Below are positions 1-8,353 of a DNA stretch of 55,162 nt, piece by piece. Position 1 is the stretch's first letter. The number at the start of each line of letters is the position of its first letter. The stretch is from Fibrobacter sp. UWH6 (lineage in GTDB: Bacteria; Fibrobacterota; Fibrobacteria; Fibrobacterales; Fibrobacteraceae): positions 1 through 55,162 of the forward strand of contig NZ_FRAX01000020.1 of NCBI RefSeq assembly GCF_900142465.1. Direction: 5' to 3'. The notes under the pieces are model-generated. The model had not been told where the DNA came from, ran no database searches, and worked only from the letters and a program-made list of their open reading frames with translations. The position numbers were made by a program, and so were the translations under genes.

Positions 1-112
1 GATTGTCTCGGGTGTACACGTACTTGAAGGCGCAATCCGCCAATAGAGACGCGATTTCCGTTTTGGGGGATTCGTTGTTGCCGATGATGTTTGTTTTTTT
101 TTGTGTGGGCAT
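1..112 (-). CDS. Partial CDS, unknown product, runs off the left edge
   Basis: A minus-strand reading frame begins at an ATG (complement of 110-112) and stays open to the window edge, giving only 37 residues starting MPTQKKTNIIGNNE. A good ribosome binding site (AGGAGA) sits 5-6 bases upstream of this ATG, which is the main support for it being a gene. The visible N-terminus is polar and has no signal peptide or membrane segment. Too little is present to name a family. Confidence 0.6.
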   Translation of the reverse strand, partial: MPTQKKTNIIGNNESPKTEIASLLADCAFKYVYTRDN

Positions 113-417
113 ATTATCTCCTATAAGAAAAAACACTTGATTAACTCAAGTGTTCAGGAGACTGTTCGTAACGCTCGGGAGGAATAATAGTTTATGTGTA
201 TTTTTTGTAAAGGGTAAAAATGTAAAAGAACTGTAAATTCAGTTGCCAAGACTATCGTGGGTGGAAGTGGTTGTATCAAAATTTGCACATACCACTCCAG
301 GCCCGAAGAAAAGGAAATTATGGTGGATGTTATCGTGAATTGTTTGTAAGGAGTTTTTTATTTACTTATATTTCCCTCATATAAACAATCAAGGTACGCA
401 TATCGTTCATACGAGCA
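113..417. other. Intergenic region between two divergent genes
   Basis: About 300 bases separate the left-edge minus-strand gene from the Fic gene. Apart from the hairpin at 131-154 I see no convincing gene. A short open frame ends near 349 but has no start signal. The strip before the Fic gene (roughly 350-400) is AT-rich and probably holds its promoter, although no clear -35/-10 pair stands out. Confidence 0.4.
131..154 (-). terminator. Hairpin with T-run in the leader of the left-edge gene
   Basis: A perfect 9-bp inverted repeat (AACACTTGA, loop of 5, TCAAGTGTT) reads on the minus strand as a stem followed by a run of six T. It lies about 20 bases upstream of the start codon of the left-edge gene rather than after a gene. 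It could be an attenuator, a repressor site or a terminator for something upstream. Confidence 0.5.
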
Positions 418-1554
418 ATGGAAAAGAAAAAGTTTGAACTAGACTTTGACGAATACATTCGTCATACGGAACCAAGTCGGCATGAAATGTCTTCTGCCTG
501 GTCCACGGCAATTGGCTTGCAGCAGGTCGATGGGCTAACTCCTTCCAAGTACCTTTTTGAGACTGCCCGCCGTAACATCGATGGCGACATTACCATTGAC
601 GAAGCTCAGAAACTGATCAACAGTTATTACGAGTCAAAGACAGAACGGAATGACGACGAAGATGACGCCGAAGAGGCGGACAAGGTTTCTGCGCGCATCG
701 CAAAAATTCTCAGCGAAAAGTCATTCAATTTCTCGCCCTCGTACCTGATTGCGATTCACGGGAAACTGTTCCAGGGAATTTATAAGTTTGCCGGAAAAAT
801 CCGAGACTACGACATTTCTAAAAAGGAATGGGTTCTGAACGGGGCATCCGTAATGTACGGGGCCGCCTTTGAACTGAAGATGGCCCTGGATTACGACTTT
901 GAGCAGGAACGCAATTTTATCTATGGAGGCTTATCCATGGACCAAATTGTGGAACACCTGGCCTACTTTGTTTCGAGACTGTGGCAAATCCATGCCTTTG
1001 GCGAAGGCAATACGAGAACGACCGCCGTGTTTACCATCAAGTACTTGCGTTCCATGGGCTTTAAGGTTTCTAACGACATTTTTGCGAAGAACTCCTGGTA
1101 TTTCAGAAACGCTCTGGTCCGCGCCAACTACAAGAATCTGCAGAAGGGTATCGATAAAAATCCAGAATTCTTGGAAAAGTTCTTCCGTAACATGCTCATG
1201 GGCGAACATAATGAACTGAAAAATCGGTTTATGCATGTGGACTTTAAAGGTCAAAAACCAACGATTAACACTCAAAAACCAACGATTGGTAATGAAAAGC
1301 CAACGATTGAAACGAAAAAAGCAAAGATTGAACTAGCTGTGGAAGAATCCTCGTTTAATAAGACCGCTAAGGAAAATTTGCTGAAATTTGTTCGGGGCGT
1401 AGAGCTAGACGAAATTTTTGGTGTTTCTAGAGTAAGGGAAATCGTCGTCTGCGGAGCCTCATCGGCGTCGGCTGCCTTGAAAAAATTGCAAGCCCTCAAT
1501 TTGATAGAACCTGTTGTGGGCCACGGCAAGGGAAAGTTCCGTTTTAAGGAATGA
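418..1554 (+). CDS. Fic family protein with N-terminal VbhA-like segment and C-terminal winged helix
   Basis: The 378-aa protein carries a Fic core with the motif HAFGEGNTRT at residues 192-201, matching the HxFx(D/E)GNxR signature of Fic AMP transferases. Residues about 26-70 resemble the VbhA antitoxin helix pair that blocks Fic active sites, but the inhibitory (S/T)xxxE(G/N) motif reads GLQQVDG here, with Gly for Ser and Asp for Glu. Residues about 280-300 hold three tandem KPTI-type repeats that link to a C-terminal segment resembling a winged helix (about 310-378). The start at 418 has only a weak ribosome binding site. The DUF3791 gene follows 25 bases downstream. The family usually adenylylates target proteins at Ser/Thr/Tyr; the target here is unknown. 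Confidence 0.88.
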   Translation: MEKKKFELDFDEYIRHTEPSRHEMSSAWSTAIGLQQVDGLTPSKYLFETARRNIDGDITIDEAQKLINSYYESKTERNDDEDDAEEADKVSARIAKILSEKSFNFSPSYLIAIHGKLFQGIYKFAGKIRDYDISKKEWVLNGASVMYGAAFELKMALDYDFEQERNFIYGGLSMDQIVEHLAYFVSRLWQIHAFGEGNTRTTAVFTIKYLRSMGFKVSNDIFAKNSWYFRNALVRANYKNLQKGIDKNPEFLEKFFRNMLMGEHNELKNRFMHVDFKGQKPTINTQKPTIGNEKPTIETKKAKIELAVEESSFNKTAKENLLKFVRGVELDEIFGVSRVREIVVCGASSASAALKKLQALNLIEPVVGHGKGKFRFKE

Positions 1555-1579
1555 AAACGAAATAGTCGGATAGAATAGT

Positions 1580-1804
1580 ATGAAAGAAAAGCCGTCAAAC
1601 ATTTCTTATTTTATTTCGTTTTGCATTGAGCAATATAAGAATGCGAAGCAAATTTCTGGAGCCGAAGCTATGCAGCATTTAGACAAGTATGGCGTTTTGG
1701 AATATTTGCAGGAACACTTTGAAGTTTTGCATACACAAAGTGCTACATGGCTTGTGGAAGAAATCGATGAGTTTATTGCAGTTCGCCAGGGAGGGGTAAA
1801 ATGA
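1580..1804 (+). CDS. DUF3791 domain protein
   Basis: This 74-aa protein matches my memory of the DUF3791 pattern: an aromatic N-terminal helix (ISYFISFCIEQYKNAK), then ISGAEAMQHLDKYGVLEYL and a terminal acidic helix with VEEIDEFI. The family is small and usually sits next to a toxin-like gene such as DUF3990, so it is thought to belong to toxin-antitoxin pairs. Here the neighbours are a Fic gene upstream and a 72-aa gene downstream that overlaps it by four bases (ATGA), implying coupled translation. No DUF3990 gene is visible. The molecular role is not known. Confidence 0.75.
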   Translation: MKEKPSNISYFISFCIEQYKNAKQISGAEAMQHLDKYGVLEYLQEHFEVLHTQSATWLVEEIDEFIAVRQGGVK

Positions 1805-2019
1805 ATTTGGAAGTAAACCAGGAAAATCTTTATTTGCTCCTGCCTTCCAAACTCTCCTGGATGGCTGAAATGCTTGCGGAAGATTCAAACATTGAACCTG
1901 TAGAAGCTCTCAAAAAACTCTATCTTTCGAAAACCTACAGCGAGCTGGAACAAGAAAACACCAAGATGTGGCACCTCGGCCCGGTGGCACTTTATCAGGA
2001 ATATATTGAAAATCAGTGA
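1801..2019 (+). CDS. Small conserved-looking protein coupled to DUF3791
   Basis: The 72-aa protein starts in a 4-base overlap with the DUF3791 gene, which supports translation as a pair. It is helical. Its C-terminal half has a pattern, YSELEQENTKMWHLGPVALY, that I have seen in other short proteins encoded beside DUF3791 genes. There is no signal peptide or membrane segment. A toxin-antitoxin role is inferred from context only; which partner would be toxic cannot be told from sequence. Confidence 0.65.
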   Translation: MNLEVNQENLYLLLPSKLSWMAEMLAEDSNIEPVEALKKLYLSKTYSELEQENTKMWHLGPVALYQEYIENQ

Positions 2020-2117
2020 CTCTAGGAACGTTTATTTTCCTTCCTTCAAGCCTCTGCGTTGAACGCCGTTTTTTTGACAATCTCCACCGCGAGGTTCTGG
2101 GGTTCTTTTTTCGTTTC

Positions 2118-2156
2118 TGACACTAATTTGTCAAAATTTTAGGATAAATTTATCCT
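2118..2156. promoter_or_regulatory. Two adjacent dyads before the GIY-YIG gene
   Basis: TGACA, 6 bases, TGTCA (2118-2133) is followed by a perfect 16-bp palindrome AGGATAAATTTATCCT (2141-2156), which ends 11 bases before the start codon at 2168. A TTGACA hexamer lies about 40 bases further upstream (near 2074). The palindrome overlaps the position expected for the ribosome binding region, so these look like repressor operators or an RNA switch controlling the next gene. Confidence 0.5.
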
Positions 2157-2167
2157 GAGGTTTATGT

Positions 2168-3346
2168 ATGGATCAAGTATGCGGGATTTACAAGATTACT
2201 AATCTGGTCAACAACAAGTGCTATATCGGCCAGTCTATTAATATTTCCAGCCGTTGGAAACAGCATACCCAGTCTCTGGACAAGATTGAAAATCCCGATG
2301 GAGAGAATCCCCTTCGAAGGGCTTTCTTGAAATATGGCCTCACGCAGCAGGTTTCTCAGCCAGGCGTTTACGGAAACTTCAAATTTGAAGTGCTTTTGGA
2401 GTGCGACAGGGATGACCTTACCAAAAATGAGTATGCCAAGATTGAAGAACTGCAACCGGAATACAATCGAATGATGTGTCCGCCCAGTGCAGACAGAATG
2501 TGGCCCCGCAAGCAGAATCTTGAAAAATGTTGCTACGTGCAGTATCACAACTTCAATGCGTTAGGATATTTGCCTTTTGAAGGTGCTTTTTACGAGAATA
2601 AAGTCTGTGGCGAAGGCTATACAACATCAAAGAAAAGAGATTGCCTTAAGTTAAAGGGCGAAAAAGTTTATCTGATTGTTGGCATCAAGCAAAAGGGGCG
2701 TAAACAAAAGGATTTCTTCCTATGGAGCTATACTCAGGTAGAAGAAATTGAAATGTTTGACGAAACTCAATACGGAGTTCGAGGAACGGATTTCATTTGC
2801 AAGAAGCCTGTTCGATTAAACGACTTGCCCGGCTTTGAGCATTTTGCCAAACATACTATGGGCTCGTTTGCGTATGGGATGCAAAATGCAATAAACGATC
2901 CATTTTCCAAAGTTTTGATGAATGAGAAACTTTATGCTCCTGCAGAAAAGTTTGATGGCAAAGCTCTGCGATGGCTTGCCGATTTTGAGGATAATTTAGA
3001 TGATGAATTTTTGCAATTAACGGCCAGAGATGAAAAGAATAAGCCTCATTGGTGTATTTTCCTTAGAGAAAAGTCTAATTTGTCATCCTCTTTTTTAAGG
3101 TATAGAGCTGATTTTACTCTATGCTGGGGCAAAGATTTATTTATTGAGCAATATAAGCTCTTCTGTAAGAGATTTCCTGCAATTGATTCGCTACTTATCC
3201 CTATATCGGTAAACACATGCGAAGTTGCCAAGGTTTTCCCAAACAAAAAAATACGTGTTTTTTACCCACCTAATGAAAAAGAGTGGGCAAAGGTAATAAG
3301 ATTGTTAAAGAAGCTTCCAAATGTTGCGCTTGAAAAGCCGGACTAG
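2168..3346 (+). CDS. GIY-YIG nuclease domain protein with long unknown C-terminus
   Basis: Residues 1-105 hold a GIY-YIG nuclease domain: GIYKITN at 6-12, CYIGQS at 18-23 and the conserved Arg in RWKQH near 30. The remaining 290 residues do not match a family I recognise; they are mixed alpha/beta without a membrane segment. GIY-YIG domains cut DNA in homing endonucleases, restriction enzymes and repair proteins. The large extra domain and the location next to a type I restriction system suggest a restriction-like or stand-alone mobile nuclease role, which is inference. Two palindromes lie just upstream of the start. Confidence 0.75.
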   Translation: MDQVCGIYKITNLVNNKCYIGQSINISSRWKQHTQSLDKIENPDGENPLRRAFLKYGLTQQVSQPGVYGNFKFEVLLECDRDDLTKNEYAKIEELQPEYNRMMCPPSADRMWPRKQNLEKCCYVQYHNFNALGYLPFEGAFYENKVCGEGYTTSKKRDCLKLKGEKVYLIVGIKQKGRKQKDFFLWSYTQVEEIEMFDETQYGVRGTDFICKKPVRLNDLPGFEHFAKHTMGSFAYGMQNAINDPFSKVLMNEKLYAPAEKFDGKALRWLADFEDNLDDEFLQLTARDEKNKPHWCIFLREKSNLSSSFLRYRADFTLCWGKDLFIEQYKLFCKRFPAIDSLLIPISVNTCEVAKVFPNKKIRVFYPPNEKEWAKVIRLLKKLPNVALEKPD

Positions 3347-3398
3347 GCATAATTTATCTTATATTTCTATTGAAAAGTCATCCTTTCGTTCCCTTGTG

Positions 3399-3423
3399 TC
3401 ATCCTGAGCGGAGCGAAGGATCT
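3399..3423. repeat. Interspersed TCATCCTGAGCG...AAGGATCT repeat, copy 1
   Basis: The sequence TCATCCTGAGCGGAGCGAAG followed by GATCT contains ATCCT/AGGAT arms. Related copies occur at 37217-37245 and 52446-52479, always between genes. This is a recurrent short palindromic intergenic repeat, here immediately upstream of hsdM. Confidence 0.7.
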
Positions 3424-3446
3424 AGCATTTATAATTAGGTACATAC

Positions 3447-5015
3447 ATGGCAAAAGTGGCGAAAACAACCAAGAAAGCTGTTGTAGAAAAGTCTGTAGAG
3501 GCATCCCTCTGGGAATCGGCTAACAAGTTGCGCGGAAGCGTTGAACCAGCTGAATACAAGCATGTGGTTCTTTCTCTGATCTTCTTGAAGTTTGCAAGCG
3601 ACAAGTTCGAGGAACAGCGCGAAAAACTTAAGGCCGCTGGCCGCGAAAAGTACCTTGAAATGCCCGAGTTCTACAACAAGGACAATGTGTTCTACCTGGA
3701 AGAAACTTCCCGCTGGAGTTTTATTGTAGAACATGCCCGCCAAGCCGACATCGCCCTGCTTATCGACACGGCTCTCTCCAATATCGAAAAGAAGAACAAG
3801 AGCCTCCGAGGCGCACTCCCTGACAACTATTTCTCCCGCCTCCAGCTGGATGTGGCAAAGCTTGCCGCCCTGATTAGCGACATCGATGGCATCGACACCA
3901 TCAAGGACAAGGAACAGGATGTCGTTGGCCGTGTGTATGAATACTTCCTTGGAAAGTTCGCCATTGCCGAAGGCAAGGGAAAGGGCGAATTCTATACCCC
4001 GAAAACAATCGTTGGCCTTATCGCCGAGATGATCGAACCTTACCGTGGCAAGATTTATGACCCCTGCTGCGGTTCGGGCGGTATGTTCGTGCAGAGTATG
4101 AAGTTTATCGAGGCCCATAACGGCAACAAGCGCGAGGTTTCTGTGTACGGTCAGGAATACACCGGCACAACCTATAAACTTGCCAAGATGAACCTTGCCA
4201 TCCGTGGCATTACCGGCAACCTGGGCGAAAAACCTGCCGACACCTTTGCCGAAGACCAGCACAAGGATTTGAAGGCCGACTTCATCATGGCAAATCCGCC
4301 ATTCAATCAGAAGTCCTGGCGAGCCGAAAACGAACTCCTCGATGACCCACGCTGGAAGGGCTACACCGTGCCGCCCACCAGCAACGCAAACTACGGTTGG
4401 ATCCTGAACATTCTCTCCAAGCTCTCCGACAATGGCGTGGCCGGGTTCCTGCTTTCTAACGGAGCCCTCAGTGGGGAAGGTGACGAACTCCAGATCCGTA
4501 AGGAACTTTTGCAGAACGACAAGGTGGAAGCAATCCTTATTTTGCCCCGCAACATGTTCTATTCTACGGACATCAGCGTAACACTCTGGATCTTGAACAA
4601 CAACAAGACTGCCCACGAAGTAAAGGTGGGCGAGGAATTGCGCAAGTACCGCAGCCGAAAAGGCGAAGTGCTCTTTATGGACCTGCGCCAGATGGGCGAA
4701 CCCTTCGAAAAGAAATACACCCAGTTCAGTGCTGCTGACATCGAAAAAATCAGCGGAACCTATCACAAGTGGCAAGTCCAGAAAATCAAGGACGAACCGG
4801 AATACTGCGCAACCGCAACCCTCAAGGAAATCGAATCCAAGAACTGGTCCCTTGTACCCAGCAAGTACATCGAATTCAAGAACCGCGATGAACAGGTGGA
4901 TTTTGATGAGAAAATGCGCGGTCTCCAGGCCGAAATGCGCGAACTCTTGAAAAAGGAAAAAGAATCCGAAAAGGAACTGGCAAAGGTATTTAAGAACCTG
5001 GGATTTGAACTGTAA
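3447..5015 (+). CDS. hsdM: Type I restriction-modification system methyltransferase subunit
   Basis: The 522-aa protein is a typical HsdM: an N-terminal helical domain (about 15-165), the AdoMet-binding motif DPCCGSGGMF at 205-214 and the N6-adenine methylase motif NPPF at 283-286, followed by a C-terminal coiled-coil tail (about 485-520) that normally contacts HsdS. It methylates adenine in the DNA recognition sequence set by HsdS and forms M2S or R2M2S complexes. A hairpin terminator-like structure and an AAA ATPase gene separate it from hsdS. Base composition is more GC-rich than in the cargo genes downstream and similar to hsdR. Confidence 0.96.
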   Translation: MAKVAKTTKKAVVEKSVEASLWESANKLRGSVEPAEYKHVVLSLIFLKFASDKFEEQREKLKAAGREKYLEMPEFYNKDNVFYLEETSRWSFIVEHARQADIALLIDTALSNIEKKNKSLRGALPDNYFSRLQLDVAKLAALISDIDGIDTIKDKEQDVVGRVYEYFLGKFAIAEGKGKGEFYTPKTIVGLIAEMIEPYRGKIYDPCCGSGGMFVQSMKFIEAHNGNKREVSVYGQEYTGTTYKLAKMNLAIRGITGNLGEKPADTFAEDQHKDLKADFIMANPPFNQKSWRAENELLDDPRWKGYTVPPTSNANYGWILNILSKLSDNGVAGFLLSNGALSGEGDELQIRKELLQNDKVEAILILPRNMFYSTDISVTLWILNNNKTAHEVKVGEELRKYRSRKGEVLFMDLRQMGEPFEKKYTQFSAADIEKISGTYHKWQVQKIKDEPEYCATATLKEIESKNWSLVPSKYIEFKNRDEQVDFDEKMRGLQAEMRELLKKEKESEKELAKVFKNLGFEL

Positions 5016-5024
5016 AAATGCTGA

Positions 5025-5082
5025 AAAAAGGGAGTGGTACTACCGATTTTAACAGAATTTCGGGAGTAGTACTTCCTTTTTT
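5025..5082 (+). terminator. Hairpin terminator after hsdM
   Basis: GTACTAC and GTAGTAC form a 7-bp stem extended by A-rich and T-rich flanks, and the right arm ends in CCTTTTTT. It begins about 10 bases after the hsdM stop codon. It would reduce read-through into the ATPase and hsdS genes, implying that those have their own promoter. Confidence 0.6.
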
Positions 5083-5140
5083 ATGTGATTTATTGGCTAT
5101 TTTTACTTAAATTTGCTATTTTTGATGAAAAAGGAGTTTT

Positions 5141-6301
5141 ATGCTAGAACGAATTTTAAAAATATCGGAAATAGAAGAAGATAGCCTTTTTTTATGGGGA
5201 AGCCGTCAGACAGGAAAAAGCACCCTGTTGAAAACGTTGTTCCCCAAAGCTCGTTTTTACGACCTGCTCAAGACTGATTTGCAGATGGCATTCAGGCTTC
5301 GCCCCGCACGATTGAGGGAAGAGTGCGAAATGCTCGAAGATGGAGAACTTGTTATCATTGACGAGGTTCAGAAAGTCCCCGCCCTTTTGGATGAAGTTCA
5401 CTGGCTTATCGAGAACAAGGGAATAAAGTTTATCTTGAGCGGTTCCAGCGCCCGTAAACTGCGCAGAAGCGGAGCAAACCTGTTGGGAGGTCGCGCTTTG
5501 CGCCGGACGCTTTTCCCGTTGGTCAGTGCCGAAATCCCAGATTTCGATATAGATCATGCCTTGAACAACGGAATGCTACCTCGTCATTATCTTGCTAAAA
5601 ATGCTACGCGGCGAATACAATCCTATATTGGCGATTATCTACAACAAGAAATTGTGGAAGAATCTGTGGTGCGTAGGCTAGATTCCTTTACTCGCTTTTT
5701 GCAGGTAGCCGCTCTCAGCAACGCAGAAATTGTCAATTACGCAAACATTGCTCGGGATTGCGGAGTGTCGGCAAAGACTGTGAAGGAATATTTTTCAATT
5801 TTGGAAGAAACCCTGCTGGGGTTCAATCTGCCTGCCTATACAAAAGAAATCAAGCGCAAAGTACAGCAATCGCCCAAGTTCTATTATTTTGACGTGGCAA
5901 TACCAAACCACTTGTTGCAAAGAATTCCGTTGGTGCAGGGGACCGAAACTTACGGACATGCCCTGGAACACTTGATAATTCAGGAACTGCGAGCATATCT
6001 TTCGTATTGCAAGGGTGGCGATAAGCCACTCAGTTACTGGCACACTTTGGATAACCACTACGAAGTTGATGCCGTTATTGGCGATGCCGAGGTGGCGATT
6101 GAGATAAAGTCTGCAAAAAACGTAGAGTCTCACGACACCAAGGGGCTGAAAGCCTTTGGCGAAGAACATCCCGAAGCAAAGCTCATTCTTGTTTCGATGG
6201 AAGAAACTCCTCGAAAGTTGAATGGAATTGAAGTATGGCCAGCAACCCAGTTCCTGAAAAGACTTTGGTCTGGAAAAATTTTGGGAGAAGTTTCTTGTTA
6301 G
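5141..6301 (+). CDS. AAA ATPase with DUF4143-type nuclease-like C-terminus
   Basis: The 386-aa protein has a Walker A motif GSRQTGKS at 20-27, Walker B LVIIDEVQKV at about 70-79 and a sensor-like SGSSARKLRR, the usual layout of the AAA_14 plus DUF4143 family. The C-terminal domain (about 270-365) has EVDAVIGD followed by AIEIKSA, a PD-(D/E)xK-like pattern. The family is common in bacteria and its function is poorly known; members are often mobile or defence-linked. It is inserted between hsdM and hsdS, with terminator-like hairpins on both sides, so it is probably an independent cargo gene rather than a restriction subunit. Confidence 0.88.
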   Translation: MLERILKISEIEEDSLFLWGSRQTGKSTLLKTLFPKARFYDLLKTDLQMAFRLRPARLREECEMLEDGELVIIDEVQKVPALLDEVHWLIENKGIKFILSGSSARKLRRSGANLLGGRALRRTLFPLVSAEIPDFDIDHALNNGMLPRHYLAKNATRRIQSYIGDYLQQEIVEESVVRRLDSFTRFLQVAALSNAEIVNYANIARDCGVSAKTVKEYFSILEETLLGFNLPAYTKEIKRKVQQSPKFYYFDVAIPNHLLQRIPLVQGTETYGHALEHLIIQELRAYLSYCKGGDKPLSYWHTLDNHYEVDAVIGDAEVAIEIKSAKNVESHDTKGLKAFGEEHPEAKLILVSMEETPRKLNGIEVWPATQFLKRLWSGKILGEVSC

Positions 6302-6312
6302 AAAAAATGTTG

Positions 6313-6349
6313 CTATTTCCCAATTTTTTTTTTCGTTTTTGGGAAATAG
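6313..6349. terminator. 11-bp perfect hairpin between the ATPase gene and hsdS
   Basis: CTATTTCCCAA and TTGGGAAATAG are perfect inverted repeats around a T-rich 15-base loop, starting 12 bases after the ATPase stop codon. The hairpin could end the ATPase transcript. There is no T-run after the stem on the + strand, so a regulatory or boundary role is equally possible. Confidence 0.45.
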
Positions 6350-6387
6350 AGTCGAGCCGGAATGCAGAAATTTAAGGGATCTATTTG

Positions 6388-7533
6388 ATGTCTGAAAATG
6401 ATTTGAAACGCCTAGGTGATTACATTCGCCCTGTGGATGTAAGGAACAGGGATTTGAAAGTGACGAGATTGTTGGGTGTAAGCATAACAAAAGCGTTTAT
6501 GCCTTCTATAGCCAACATCGTTGGAACAGATTTATCCACTTATAAGGTTGTAACCAAAGGTCAATTTGCCTATGGTCCTGTAACCTCTCGTAACGGCGAT
6601 AAAATTTCAGTTGCTTTATTGGATGAATTTGATGACGCAATTATTTCTCAAGCGTATTCTGTATTTGAAGTCATCGACAAAAATGCTTTGGAGCCAGAAT
6701 ATCTAATGATGTGGTTCCGTCGTCCAGAATTTGACCGCTACGCTCGTTTCAAAAGTCATGGAAGCGCCCGCGAAGTATTTGATTGGGACGAAATGTGCGA
6801 AGTTCTCGTACCCATCCCCTCAATAGAAAAACAGCGCGAAATCGTAGCCGAGTACAATACCCTCCAAAACCGCATAGAAACCAACAAGAAACTCATCGCC
6901 ACCCTCGAACAAACCGCTTGTACAATTTATCAAAAGATGTTCCAAGAAGATTCTTCTATTGTCAAAGGTAGAATCGGGGATCTGTGTAAAAGTTATTCGG
7001 GATACCCTTTTGACGGCGAACGGTATTCTGAAACGGAAGGAGTTGTTGCTTTGCGAGGTGAAAATGTGACTGAGCAAAGTCTCCGCTGGGATACTGTAAA
7101 GAGATTTAATGATGAAATAACAGAACGCATTGCAAAATGCTATTTGCAAGAATGGGATGTTGTCATCGGAATGGATGGATCAAAAGTTGGAAAGAACTGG
7201 TCTTTAGTTACAGAATATGATTTGCCTTTACTTTTAGCTCAACGAGTGACAAGATTGCGTGCGAATTCCATTGAAATTCAGTTGTATATCTACATGTCAC
7301 TGAAAATGGAAAAGTTTTCTGAGTATGTATCGCGAGTAAATACTGGCTCTACCATTTTGCATATTAGCGGCCCCCAAATAGAAGATTTTCCAATAGTCAT
7401 TCCATCAGATGTTCAATTGAAAATTTTAAAACAAGAATATGTGCCTCTATTTGAATCTATAAAAGAGCGTAGAAGAGAAAATCAATTATTAACTCAAATG
7501 CAAACCCTTCTCCTCTCCAAAATTGGTGGATAA
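6388..7533 (+). CDS. hsdS: Type I restriction-modification system specificity subunit
   Basis: The 381-aa protein has the HsdS layout: a first target recognition domain (about 1-145), a conserved helical spacer with IEKQREIVAEYNTLQNRIET, then a second recognition domain (about 185-345) and a final helix. It chooses the DNA sequence for HsdM and HsdR. I chose the ATG at 6388 because AAGGGA lies 8 bases upstream; a TTG one codon earlier is in frame but less likely. The Abi-alpha gene begins 5 bases after its stop, so the two are probably co-transcribed. hsdS genes often vary by recombination, and the recognition domains are more AT-rich than hsdM. Confidence 0.92.
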   Translation: MSENDLKRLGDYIRPVDVRNRDLKVTRLLGVSITKAFMPSIANIVGTDLSTYKVVTKGQFAYGPVTSRNGDKISVALLDEFDDAIISQAYSVFEVIDKNALEPEYLMMWFRRPEFDRYARFKSHGSAREVFDWDEMCEVLVPIPSIEKQREIVAEYNTLQNRIETNKKLIATLEQTACTIYQKMFQEDSSIVKGRIGDLCKSYSGYPFDGERYSETEGVVALRGENVTEQSLRWDTVKRFNDEITERIAKCYLQEWDVVIGMDGSKVGKNWSLVTEYDLPLLLAQRVTRLRANSIEIQLYIYMSLKMEKFSEYVSRVNTGSTILHISGPQIEDFPIVIPSDVQLKILKQEYVPLFESIKERRRENQLLTQMQTLLLSKIGG

Positions 7534-7538
7534 AAGAC

Positions 7539-8330
7539 ATGAGTGAAATTCCTTCTGAACTGCAAAATGTTTTAGTTGATTGTGCCAAAACTATTCTACC
7601 ACAAGTATATTCTGATTTAGCACAACCTGGTGTAAAAGCTGTTGGTCAAGCCCTTGGCACAGTATTGGAATTTTCATCAACAGTTCTACTTCCGTTAAAA
7701 CTAGTTAACGAAAAGGCGAAGTTACTTTTTGTAAAGCGCTTAAATGAATATAAGGAGAAGCTAGAATCAATTCCCGAAGGAAAGCGAATAGAGGTTGCTC
7801 CTGAATTGGGGGCTCCTGTTTTAGATAAGTTAACGTATACAACAAATGATGAAATTGCAGAATTATTTACAAATTTATTGACTAATGCGTCAAATGAAAA
7901 TCGAGTAAATGTAGCTCATCCATCTTTTGTGTCTATGATAGAACGTTTATCTCCGGACGAAGCTCGAATACTAAAATATCTTCAAAATGTAGATGAAATA
8001 CTTTATTGTGATTTTAACGGTAATGTGGAAAAAGGCTATCAAGTGATATGCAAGCATGTTACGAATATACAAAAGAAGGTTTCTTTACTATATCCTAGTA
8101 ATGAACTTGCTTATTTATCAAATTTAGAAAGTATGGGAATTCTAAAAGATAATTTTGGAGTTCATAAAGTTAATGAGAGCCTTTATGATGAAATTGCTTC
8201 TTTTCATGCGATAGAAACTTTAAGAAAAATGCTTGTGCCGAACCAATATAAAAGTATAACGTTGAATAAATGCTATTATAGCGTCACTGCATTTGGTAAA
8301 ATGTTTATTGAAGCTTGTATTCGTACCTAA
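7539..8330 (+). CDS. Abi-alpha (DUF4393) family protein
   Basis: The 263-aa protein matches the DUF4393/Abi-alpha pattern: an N-terminal amphipathic region with GVKAVGQALGTVLEFSSTVL, a charged helix, and the central signature ELFTNLLTNASNENRVNVAH followed by HPSFVSMIERLSPDEARIL. The family is linked to abortive infection and often sits inside restriction loci. It starts 5 bases after hsdS, so it is probably read from the same transcript. The DNA is strongly AT-rich compared with hsdM and hsdR, a sign of separate acquisition. The mechanism of the family is not established. Confidence 0.82.
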   Translation: MSEIPSELQNVLVDCAKTILPQVYSDLAQPGVKAVGQALGTVLEFSSTVLLPLKLVNEKAKLLFVKRLNEYKEKLESIPEGKRIEVAPELGAPVLDKLTYTTNDEIAELFTNLLTNASNENRVNVAHPSFVSMIERLSPDEARILKYLQNVDEILYCDFNGNVEKGYQVICKHVTNIQKKVSLLYPSNELAYLSNLESMGILKDNFGVHKVNESLYDEIASFHAIETLRKMLVPNQYKSITLNKCYYSVTAFGKMFIEACIRT

Positions 8331-8353
8331 TTTTTATCAAAAGGTTTATGTAA

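Noticed and set aside
3435-4775. 446-codon minus-strand open frame opposite hsdM
   Set aside because: It is the antisense shadow of a clear HsdM gene. The product has no recognisable motif and no ribosome binding site.
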